In this document: positions 1 to 5,692 of the stretch, piece by piece
Layout: the number at the start of each line of letters is the position of its first letter
Position numbering within the stretch: the stretch's first letter is position 1
Assembly (NCBI GenBank): GCA_017503945.1
Contig: JAFVSB010000056.1
Span: 1-7,634, forward strand
Origin: Clostridia bacterium
Lineage (GTDB): Bacteria > Bacillota > Clostridia > UMGS1810
Direction: 5' to 3'
Length of the DNA stretch: 7,634 bases
Program-made: the position numbers and the translations under genes
The notes under the pieces: model-generated
The model's database searches: none
What the model was told of the DNA's origin: nothing
Seen by the model: the letters and a program-made list of their open reading frames with translations, nothing else

Positions 1-137
1 AAAGACTGTCGCCTAAAACCATAATAATTTATGGCAGTGCACCTGACAGTATTTTTAAACCGTATAAGGATATGGGAATAAACATCTTAGCCTTCGAAAG
101 CGAGTTTTCAAAGTCCAGAAAGCTGGTGACTGCTTAA
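1..137 (+). CDS. DUF4417-like protein, C-terminal fragment (5' end outside window)
   Basis: The reading frame starting at base 3 is open from the window edge and ends at TAA 135-137, giving 44 residues. It contains PKTIIIYGSAPDSIF, then YKDMGINILAFESEFSKSRK. From memory this matches the end of DUF4417 proteins, where a beta strand ending in YGS is followed by a short helix and then a GI-I--F-S strand. DUF4417 is a domain of unknown function, often found in phages and mobile elements, so I assign no activity. The terminal A of its stop is the first base of the downstream toxin start codon (TAATG), so the two genes are very probably one transcription unit with coupled translation. The bulk of the protein and its promoter lie left of the window. 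The family call rests on about 35 residues and could be wrong; that this is real coding sequence is more certain. Confidence 0.68.
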   Translation, partial: RLSPKTIIIYGSAPDSIFKPYKDMGINILAFESEFSKSRKLVTA

Positions 138-139
138 TG
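125..139 (+). promoter_or_regulatory. Toxin ribosome binding site and TAATG stop/start overlap
   Basis: GGTGA at 125-129 (a partial match to AGGAGGTGA) lies seven bases before ATG 137-139. The stop TAA of the upstream reading frame occupies 135-137, sharing one base with the start. Such overlaps usually let the terminating ribosome reinitiate, so toxin output would track translation of the DUF4417-like gene. The Shine-Dalgarno is weak compared with those of the tail genes, which fits dependence on coupling. Confidence 0.6.
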
Positions 140-733
140 GGCGCGGGAAAATTTGGCAATTTTGGTAATACCAAAGGCAATAGTTTAGATGCTTTAAGCA
201 ATCTGCTGACTGCCGCATCGCTTATTCCAGGGCTGGATACTTTTACAAATTTAGCATCAATACCGGTTGACCTTGCAAGAGGTGATTTTGTTTCCGCAGG
301 ACTTAGTGCTATTGGTGCAATTCCGGTAGTTGGTGAAGTTGCAGATACTGCAAAACTTGCTAAAATGGCGGATAAAGCTGTAGATGCGGCGAAGGTTGCA
401 GATAAAGCTTCGGATTTTACTAAATTTACGAAAAAACTTCATTCAGGTAGACAAGGGAAGCACATCGTTGGCCACAATAATTATAAAAAAGGAAGAAGTA
501 TTTTTTCTGGTTCTGTATCTGATGCACAACAATTGATAAGAAAATATAGTGGCACCGGGCAGAGAATAAATTCGACCTCAGAACGAGTCAATTTTAAAAA
601 AGTTATTGGAAAATATGTTGACGAAGTAACTGGTAAAGCTTATGATACCACTGTAGGTACTATTAGATATTCAAAAGACTGTAGCCAAGCATGCAAACCG
701 ACAAAAATTTTCACGCAAATTGAGAAAATTTAA
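137..733 (+). CDS. Pre-toxin plus Ntox50-type (polymorphic toxin type 50) protein
   Basis: This 198-residue protein has three parts. Residues 2-14 are a glycine-rich linker (GAGKFGNFGNTKG) like those seen just before C-terminal toxin domains in Gram-positive polymorphic toxins. Residues 18-95 form a hydrophobic, Ala/Gly-rich pre-toxin segment (LIPGLDTFTNLASIP, ARGDFVSAGLSAIGAIPVVGE) followed by a lysine/alanine helix. Residues 102-180 resemble Ntox50: GRQGKHIVGHNNY at 104-116, a Ser/Gly stretch, then ERVNFKKVIGKYVDE at 149-163 and TTVGTIRYSK at 171-180. Ntox50 is a predicted RNase toxin domain, also found fused to phage head proteins. There is no signal peptide and no LXG or MuF delivery domain. 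The last 18 residues do not resemble the HIVP-type ending I expect for the family, and Arg177 sits where I expect His, so activity is uncertain. The start is supported by GGTGA seven bases upstream and by overlap with the preceding stop. No immunity gene follows. Confidence 0.8.
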   Translation: MGAGKFGNFGNTKGNSLDALSNLLTAASLIPGLDTFTNLASIPVDLARGDFVSAGLSAIGAIPVVGEVADTAKLAKMADKAVDAAKVADKASDFTKFTKKLHSGRQGKHIVGHNNYKKGRSIFSGSVSDAQQLIRKYSGTGQRINSTSERVNFKKVIGKYVDEVTGKAYDTTVGTIRYSKDCSQACKPTKIFTQIEKI

Positions 734-744
734 AAATGAGCATA

Positions 745-804
745 AAAAAATCCTCAAAAACAGTTTTAAAAACGAAATTTAAACGCTGTTTAAGAGGATT
801 TTTT
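745..804. terminator. Bidirectional intrinsic terminator between toxin and amidase
   Basis: The arms AAAAAATCCTC (745-755) and GAGGATTTTTT (794-804) are perfectly complementary. The stem continues inward after a small AA/AA mismatch with AAACAG (758-763) pairing CTGTTT (786-791), around an AT-rich loop. The right arm gives a U-tract for plus-strand transcripts and the left arm gives one for minus-strand transcripts. It starts 11 bases after the toxin stop and, read the other way, 10 bases after the amidase stop, so one hairpin serves both convergent operons. Confidence 0.9.
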
Positions 805-814
805 AATTTTAAAA

Positions 815-1573
815 TTATTTATTTTGTGTCAGATTGGCGATTTTATACGCTAGCCAGTAAAGGTCACCGTCTATATCCAACTTTTCAAGCCATAAAGCTA
901 TATCTATGATAATATTTCTCTGATTAAGCTCCCAAACAATATCATTAACAGAGACTAATTCAAGCTGAATTTTGTTGTTGACCGTCATATTTGCAGCCTT
1001 TCGAGCAAGCCAGTATGCATTGGTGTCATTTTGACACTTTTCAAGCCACAAATCGCTATCAGTAATGATATTTCTATATGACAATTCCCACACGATGTCA
1101 TTGACAGATTCAAGTTCTTTAGCATTTTGCACTGCTACACCTTGTGCTATGGTATCAAATGGGAAATGTTGTCCTGGGCAAGCTGTAGCACACAGTTCTG
1201 AATGCCTTTTAATTTCAGCTGCAGGATATGTGTTTTTCAGATAAGAAACAAGCTCCATGCCTGATTTCATTTGCGCTTCCGGCATAGATTTTGTTGTCTC
1301 ATAATTGCCCTCGAAACACACACCAATGCTGACAGAGTTGAAACCATAGGCGTGTGCCCCTACACAATCTGCAGGTCTGCCGTAGTACACACTGCCGTTT
1401 TTTCTTACAACAAAATGATATCCTATGCCGACACAACCATTAGCTATATGTGCATTATGAATTGCTACAGGTCCGCCATTCCCAGCTTGATGATGAATCA
1501 CAATATACTTTGTGCATCGGCGCTTGCCAAGCGCTCCCTTCCAATTATATGAAACACTATTTATTTTCAGCAT
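815..1573 (-). CDS. Endolysin: N-acetylmuramoyl-L-alanine amidase (Amidase_2/PGRP type) with two C-terminal repeats
   Basis: Predicted zinc amidase that cuts the bond between N-acetylmuramic acid and the stem peptide of peptidoglycan, releasing progeny phage after the holin opens the membrane. Counting from ATG 1573, the protein is 252 residues. Residues 20-145 are the Amidase_2 fold: YIVIHHQAG (zinc ligand His27), GIGYHF (catalytic-type Tyr52), GRPADCVGAHA, SIGVCFEGNY, and RHSELCATACPG with zinc ligands His124 and Cys132 and Thr130 at the usual Lys/Thr position. Residues 156-196 and 208-248 are two similar repeats, probably cell-wall binding. There is no signal peptide, as expected for a holin-dependent endolysin. 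I prefer ATG 1573 over the in-frame GTG at 1582 because GAGGTGG (1585-1579) lies five bases before the ATG and includes the GTG. The gene overlaps the holin 3' end by 17 bases. Confidence 0.93.
   Translation of the reverse strand: MLKINSVSYNWKGALGKRRCTKYIVIHHQAGNGGPVAIHNAHIANGCVGIGYHFVVRKNGSVYYGRPADCVGAHAYGFNSVSIGVCFEGNYETTKSMPEAQMKSGMELVSYLKNTYPAAEIKRHSELCATACPGQHFPFDTIAQGVAVQNAKELESVNDIVWELSYRNIITDSDLWLEKCQNDTNAYWLARKAANMTVNNKIQLELVSVNDIVWELNQRNIIIDIALWLEKLDIDGDLYWLAYKIANLTQNK
830..1108 (-). repeat. Two tandem ~41-residue repeats in the endolysin C-terminus
   Basis: Repeat 1 (residues 156-196, bases 1108-986) and repeat 2 (residues 208-248, bases 952-830) share the pattern SVNDIVWEL--RNII-D--LWLEK, then a D/N-rich turn, YWLA-K-AN(M/L)T. 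They are offset by 52 residues. Duplicated short helical modules at the end of a phage amidase are usually wall-binding; I do not recognise a named family with certainty. The DNA has diverged more than the protein, so the duplication is not recent. Confidence 0.85.
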
Positions 1574-1844
1574 GGCCGCCACCTCGCGAGATAAGATTTT
1601 TCACAAGCTCAAATGCACCTGTAGAAGCCAACCCACTTGCAAGTCCGCCGAGAAGAATCGTCGGCGTCATTGAAAAGTCATTAACCCACCAGTTGAGCAC
1701 AATGCCGAGCACCCCCATTATTATGGGTATATAGTCATTTGGAATGACCTTGATGCTATGCTTTATTATGTAGCCGATCGCAAGACAAATTGCCGTTACA
1801 ATCATAACAACATATTCTGTTAAAAATTCCGTTAAAATATCCAT
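1557..1844 (-). CDS. Phage holin
   Basis: Small 95-residue membrane protein with the features of a phage holin: it would form lesions in the cytoplasmic membrane at the end of infection and give the adjacent amidase access to the wall. Hydrophobic segments lie at about residues 10-27 (VVMIVTAICLAIGYII), 38-56 (YIPIIMGVLGIVLNWWV) and 62-78 (TILLGGLASGLASTGAF). A short charged tail follows, ending SRGGGHAENK. The layout and the GGLASGLASTGAFELVKNL segment recall the Hol44 / Phage_holin_5 group, but I assign that subfamily only tentatively. A strong AGGAGGAG lies six bases before the ATG. The 3' end overlaps the amidase start. The position directly before the endolysin supports the call. Confidence 0.87.
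   Translation of the reverse strand: MDILTEFLTEYVVMIVTAICLAIGYIIKHSIKVIPNDYIPIIMGVLGIVLNWWVNDFSMTPTILLGGLASGLASTGAFELVKNLISRGGGHAENK
1579..1585 (-). promoter_or_regulatory. Ribosome binding site deciding the amidase start
   Basis: GAGGTGG read on the minus strand lies five bases before ATG 1573, inside the last codons of the holin gene. Its position makes ATG 1573, not GTG 1582, the likely initiation codon, shortening the protein by three residues relative to the longest open frame. Confidence 0.7.
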
Positions 1845-1850
1845 TTTTTT

Positions 1851-1858
1851 CTCCTCCT
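1851..1858 (-). promoter_or_regulatory. Strong ribosome binding site of the holin, overlapping the upstream stop
   Basis: AGGAGGAG on the minus strand lies six A residues before ATG 1844. The TAG stop of the receptor-binding protein gene (1859-1857) overlaps the beginning of this Shine-Dalgarno, so ribosomes ending on the long tail gene are released right at the holin start. It is among the best Shine-Dalgarno sequences in the window. Confidence 0.8.
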
Positions 1859-3860
1859 AACTTACAATATATGTTCCGGTTATATTGCTCGGCGCTACGC
1901 TTGTATCTACTTCGATTATAGTAGTTCTTGCGGTGAGCTTTGGAAGTTCGATGGTGCTGTCAACATCGAGAACATCACCCTCCTTCAAAGGAGCTGAGCG
2001 AAATATTGGTGTTCTTATAGGCTCAAAGTATGGTTCATAGGGTGTAACTGCTGTACCTTCTTCGATTTGCATATCACACCACGAAATTGAACCTTGTGTT
2101 TTGTTAAGTAATTTAAAAGAAAATACATAATCGCCGGCAGCTACACTTTGAAGCCGTATTGTGGTAGTTGTCTTTGTTCCTGTTATCCCGAAAAGCAAAT
2201 ATTGAGTGCCTTCGGGCACAGCGAATGCCATAGAATACCGTTCTCCCACCGTTGATGGCATAGCCATGTTAGACAGGGTTACCACTCCTGAGCTTGTTGA
2301 TGCTGCTATGATGAATTTTGGATTTGCAAGGGTGTCGGCTGTCGATTGTTTAACTACTCCATTGGTATAAGTGGCATTGGTCAGAGATAATGGTGTCGTT
2401 GGGGTGCATTTATTTTTACCTCTCATGACAATTGGCACTCCATATAGTCCATAAGGTATAAATGGGCTTATGTAGTCGTATTCGACCTGAATGTCTTTGA
2501 ATGTAATACCTGTATCTTCCTCGCATGAGTTTATTAATACAATCCCAACATAACATTGGGTATAATCTATGGTGCGACCCTGGTCGTCATATGTTGGTAA
2601 AATAGAGTTACTAAGGTAAAGTTCTGAAGTTATTGTATTTCCGGTGTGTGCTTCAGTTCCCCTATAAACTGTTACATGGTCATACTCTCCACGACTCCAC
2701 ATTACAACCAATCTTGACCACTCGGTAGGGTTTCCATCACCTTCATATATAGCGGACATACAAAGTCGCTTATTCAAAAAACTGGATAACGAGCCCAGAT
2801 TAAGGACTATATACCCAAAACCAGAACTAACTCGATTATTAAGAGTGTATGAAGGACTTCCACCAATATCAAAGTCATAATTGATGCTGTAGATTGCATT
2901 AGCTTCGTAAGATACTGGCGCACTTGACGAAAATATATTCCTGCTTTTTTCTCCGACACCATCACCACTGCCATATATTTTTAAATCAGTCATTCTTTTA
3001 TATTTTTTACAGTTAGTCATTACAAGGGGTACACCTTCAACACTTGCTTCCTTGTCAGTATTCGCGACCTTAAAACTAACAAGCTCCTTCAATTGATCAT
3101 GCACTGAATACTCATTATAGGTTAAATGCCAAACACCGTTATTGAAACTACCAAAAATTTCATAGAGGTAATTTGCTTCAGGTATCAATTCAAAATCATC
3201 GGTGTTGGTTATATCAATTTGCAATGTTGTAGGTGTCTCGCCTGAGCTAAAAGTCAGGTAGATAACATCGCCATCGTTTGCGGCAGATGGAAATGTAAGA
3301 CTAAGCTTTGCAATTTCACCAAAATTATATTTTTGGTTTGCTTCGAGGACTGAAGGAACAGTCGTTACCGGTATTAGGCTTGCCGCATATAATCGACTAC
3401 CTAAATCTTCTAATTCTTCTTGAGATACCACATCAGGCTTATTCTTTAGGTCATTGTAATCACCACTTGATGCTACAGGTGCCAAATTGTTTGTTATTGT
3501 ACTCAGCTTCATAATGGTCTTTATAAGTTGCTCAACATCAATCTCACTTGACTCTGTAGTATTTACTATCACGAGAACAGGGGTGGTAGGTTCTTCAACC
3601 TGAGTTTCACCCTCTGTCATTGAATAAAGGCCAACATAAAAGTCAGTGTTGTTTGCAAGAATTTCAGAAGGCACTGCCACGCTGCCGTCTATAACCTGCA
3701 GAGTCGGGTTCAAATCGTCCTGGATAAATGTTGCATATACAAGCTTTGTTTCCCAGCTCTCAGGAAACCCCGAAAATGACAAAGTGACTTTATTGTGTGC
3801 ACCGTCAAGAGTATATGAAGCAATGGAGGTGTTTGAAACATCAATATTTAGTATTTTCAT
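1857..3860 (-). CDS. Baseplate / receptor-binding protein with BppU-like N-terminus and two binding-type modules
   Basis: Predicted 667-residue tail-tip protein that probably contacts the host cell-surface carbohydrate. Residues 1-100 are beta-rich and resemble the BppU N-terminal baseplate-attachment domain. A helical stretch follows at 105-125 (DVEQLIKTIMKLSTITNNL), possibly for trimerisation. Next is the phage-fibre motif GDYNDLKNKP at 133-142, then a beta domain at about 160-265. Two modules follow: one opening at GVPLVM (277) and ending FKDIQVEYDYISPFIPYG (454-471), the other opening at GVPIVM (474) and ending CDMQIEEGTAVTPYEPY (595-611). The closing 'QIEEG...PYEPY' pattern is frequent in carbohydrate-binding domains of Firmicutes phage structural proteins. 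Residues 620-667 form a short beta cap (STIELPKL...SNITGTY). AGGAG lies seven bases before the ATG. The start overlaps the preceding stop as ATGA, and the stop lies in the holin ribosome binding site. Receptor specificity cannot be read from sequence. Confidence 0.78.
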   Translation of the reverse strand: MKILNIDVSNTSIASYTLDGAHNKVTLSFSGFPESWETKLVYATFIQDDLNPTLQVIDGSVAVPSEILANNTDFYVGLYSMTEGETQVEEPTTPVLVIVNTTESSEIDVEQLIKTIMKLSTITNNLAPVASSGDYNDLKNKPDVVSQEELEDLGSRLYAASLIPVTTVPSVLEANQKYNFGEIAKLSLTFPSAANDGDVIYLTFSSGETPTTLQIDITNTDDFELIPEANYLYEIFGSFNNGVWHLTYNEYSVHDQLKELVSFKVANTDKEASVEGVPLVMTNCKKYKRMTDLKIYGSGDGVGEKSRNIFSSSAPVSYEANAIYSINYDFDIGGSPSYTLNNRVSSGFGYIVLNLGSLSSFLNKRLCMSAIYEGDGNPTEWSRLVVMWSRGEYDHVTVYRGTEAHTGNTITSELYLSNSILPTYDDQGRTIDYTQCYVGIVLINSCEEDTGITFKDIQVEYDYISPFIPYGLYGVPIVMRGKNKCTPTTPLSLTNATYTNGVVKQSTADTLANPKFIIAASTSSGVVTLSNMAMPSTVGERYSMAFAVPEGTQYLLFGITGTKTTTTIRLQSVAAGDYVFSFKLLNKTQGSISWCDMQIEEGTAVTPYEPYFEPIRTPIFRSAPLKEGDVLDVDSTIELPKLTARTTIIEVDTSVAPSNITGTYIVS
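2028..3035 (-). repeat. Duplicated binding-type module inside the receptor-binding protein
   Basis: Module 1 covers residues 276-471 (bases 3035-2448) and module 2 covers residues 474-611 (bases 2441-2028). Both open with a GVP(L/I)VM strand followed by a Lys/Asn-rich turn (CKKYK, GKNKC). Both close with a (V/I)-acidic strand and a Pro-Tyr hinge (PFIPYG, PYEPYF). The interiors differ in length and sequence, so this is an old or recombined duplication, not a perfect repeat. Confidence 0.5.
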
Positions 3861-4711
3861 ATCGGCTCTCCTAAAAATAACATAAGATTGAAAGATAGTG
3901 ATTTAGTTTGGTTGGATCTTAGATAAACTTCTATGCCATTGGTTGTTTTTCTTGCATATAACCACCACCGATCGTAGCTTTCGTCCCATATTGTAACGGG
4001 AGACCAAGACGAAGAAAGTTTTGCAATGAGCGGAACATAATAACCGCTTCTATCGCCGTTAGTCAATATCGAATCACAAATGTACCCATATGCCATATTT
4101 CCTGTTTCAAGTAGTACAGTGCTACTTATTAGGTCAGCACCGGGCAAATCAGATTCTGGTGTCGACGAGTTCAAGCTAACCGACACCGTCTTCACCGGAT
4201 TCTCAGCCGGAACCGCCACCTTTGACACAGCAACTTTTCTTTTGTCTGTCACAGCCCCTGCAGTGCTTACTGTTGCAAGAGGAAGGTCCGCATCCGTGGG
4301 AGCATCACCCGATGCAACAACATGCACATCATTGCTTGCGCCTTCAAATTCATCACCGCCCTGCTTGAGATAAACATAGCATGTAGTTGATGTATCGCCT
4401 GCACTTGTTGCAAAATTAGGTTCAAAAGTGTGTCCGGCATCATCAAACATGACACAAGCTCCTGAAGGCATCCAACAACAGCCTTTTAAGATTTTGAATT
4501 TGTTATTGCCCAGAGCCGTAACCTTACAACTGCTAACATCATACACTTGAACACCTGTAGAAACCATGTTGGCAAGTGCAGTGTCCAAATCCATCAGCGG
4601 GGCTCCGGTGTCTTCAAAAAGACTCACACCCTGAGTTGTCAGATGCGCAAAAACCTTGTTGATATCATCTGCCCCATAGGTCTTGTTATTTGCGAAAAAT
4701 GTAGTATACAT
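3857..4711 (-). CDS. Baseplate-associated tail protein, exact role unknown
   Basis: A 284-residue protein between the tail hub gene and the receptor-binding protein gene, a position usually held by baseplate or fibre-connector proteins. Residues 1-60 begin FFANNKTYGADDINKVFAHL, a start I associate with small baseplate proteins of clostridial phages, and probably hold the docking part. Residues 60-160 are beta-rich and end in LATVSTAGAVTDKRK; the '(I/V)TDKR' ending is common where phage baseplate proteins join the next domain. Residues 170-284 form a second beta-rich domain with aromatic clusters (IWDESYDRWWLYARK at 241-255), possibly a binding or capping domain. No enzymatic motif is seen. 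GGAGG lies eight bases upstream of the ATG, inside the last codons of the preceding gene. The 3' end overlaps the next start by four bases (ATGA). It could also be an accessory fibre protein. Confidence 0.65.
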   Translation of the reverse strand: MYTTFFANNKTYGADDINKVFAHLTTQGVSLFEDTGAPLMDLDTALANMVSTGVQVYDVSSCKVTALGNNKFKILKGCCWMPSGACVMFDDAGHTFEPNFATSAGDTSTTCYVYLKQGGDEFEGASNDVHVVASGDAPTDADLPLATVSTAGAVTDKRKVAVSKVAVPAENPVKTVSVSLNSSTPESDLPGADLISSTVLLETGNMAYGYICDSILTNGDRSGYYVPLIAKLSSSWSPVTIWDESYDRWWLYARKTTNGIEVYLRSNQTKSLSFNLMLFLGEPI

Positions 4712-4714
4712 TTA

Positions 4715-5692
4715 TCATTCCTCCAATGCTTCAAAAATCGGCCTTTCTGTGTAGCCGTTTTCGTTATAAGTAATCTCAATTCCGGTCACGCGTCTTGTAA
4801 CCGGAGCATGATACAATCCTTTGATGAACTGCATGGTGAATATGTCACCAAGATTGTAGTCAATGCCATATCGGATATTCCGTGTTGAAAAAGATGTGCC
4901 ATCTATCGGTTTTTTGAGCTTGAGGTCGGCAAGGGCTTCGCTCTCTGTGCTGCCCTGCAAGAGACTTTCCCATCTGAGCAGTCCCGACTTGTTGCCGCGC
5001 TTCAGATAAGTAGTCTCATTCGACTTTGTTTCGTTGCCATCACTGTCTGTAGTGGTGACTTCCTTTTCGTAATATCCGCAGTCGGCAAGGTCAAGTATGT
5101 CATAAGTGAGCCGTGCATCATATGCCGTCTTGTTAGCCTCTGAGCGCATAAAATCACGCCGTACGCCGTTTGTGATGTTAAACACCCATTGTTTATTTTC
5201 CAAATTTAAGCTAACATTGTGACCGTAATTTTTGAGACTCAGCACCTCTTTAACAAAATCAAAGGTCGTGCCTGCATTGTCCTTGGCAAGAGTGGCAGTG
5301 TCGGTCGCAGTGATATTTGCACCCATCACAAAATTTGAGCAATCAGAAAAAGCTGTTGACACAAGAGAACGCGCCTTTGTCTGCGGGGCAAAAGTTTCTT
5401 CCGCAAACTTATTGGATATGCGCTTGGTGAGTATCCAATTGCAAGTCCTTCCGTACAATACAGCTTCATTCTGAATGTCATACCCTATAACGATGCCTGT
5501 ATAATCACCCTGTCGCACCACAAAGAACTCACCCCTGTTCAGATACTCTATTGCATCTGCCACAAATGGTGTGTTGTATGACATTGTACATTCAAATGAG
5601 CCGATGTCATTGTAGTGCAGTTCCCATCGTGTTTTTGCTTTCGGCACCTGCTTCAAAAGATTTAGGTTAAAATCATAAAACTGCAAATCCAT
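4715..5692 (-). CDS. Gp37-like tail hub protein (Siphovirus ReqiPepy6 Gp37-like family)
   Basis: Predicted baseplate hub or tail-tip protein that would sit below the distal tail ring, corresponding to the N-terminal structural part of Tal proteins. Visible features over 325 residues: an N-terminal beta domain with 'TRWELHYNDIGSFECTM' (21-37) and 'GEFFVVRQGDYTGIVIGYD' (54-72); then 'LYGRTCNWILTKR' (79-91), a typical hub strand; a middle region with 'TTFDFVKEVL' (142-151); and a C-terminal 'NIRYGIDYNLGDIFTMQ' (272-288), the (D)Y-LGD motif of this family. The last strand is 'VTGIEITYNENGYTERPIF'. No peptidase or lysozyme domain is attached, so wall degradation at the tail tip is not evident here. 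The start codon shares one base with the Dit stop (TGATG), giving translational coupling. The stop lies three bases before the next ATG. Confidence 0.82.
   Translation of the reverse strand: MDLQFYDFNLNLLKQVPKAKTRWELHYNDIGSFECTMSYNTPFVADAIEYLNRGEFFVVRQGDYTGIVIGYDIQNEAVLYGRTCNWILTKRISNKFAEETFAPQTKARSLVSTAFSDCSNFVMGANITATDTATLAKDNAGTTFDFVKEVLSLKNYGHNVSLNLENKQWVFNITNGVRRDFMRSEANKTAYDARLTYDILDLADCGYYEKEVTTTDSDGNETKSNETTYLKRGNKSGLLRWESLLQGSTESEALADLKLKKPIDGTSFSTRNIRYGIDYNLGDIFTMQFIKGLYHAPVTRRVTGIEITYNENGYTERPIFEALEE

Noticed and set aside
98..137. Programmed -1 frameshift fusing the DUF4417-like frame to the toxin frame
   Set aside because: No canonical X-XXY-YYZ slippery heptamer or following pseudoknot could be seen; the stop/start overlap explains expression more simply.
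257..442. Minus-strand open frame opposite the toxin gene as an antitoxin
   Set aside because: Basic, low-complexity 61-residue translation without a good ribosome binding site, lying antisense to a convincing coding frame; a shadow frame.
1574..1582. GTG 1582 as the amidase start
   Set aside because: GTG lies inside the Shine-Dalgarno GAGGTGG that is correctly spaced for ATG 1573; starting at ATG 1573 leaves the catalytic domain intact.
1271..1734. Plus-strand open frames opposite the amidase and holin genes
   Set aside because: They mirror well-supported minus-strand genes and their translations show no domain-like patterns.
1857..3860. Diversity-generating retroelement variable region in the receptor-binding gene
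   Set aside because: No reverse transcriptase gene and no second copy of a short template repeat with adenine-specific differences is visible in the window.
4080..4888. Plus-strand open frames opposite the baseplate and hub genes
   Set aside because: Shadow frames without ribosome binding sites, antisense to conserved tail proteins.
4715..5692. Tail-associated peptidase or lysozyme activity in the hub protein
   Set aside because: The 325 residues are used up by the hub fold; no catalytic motif for endopeptidase, NlpC/P60 or lysozyme is seen.
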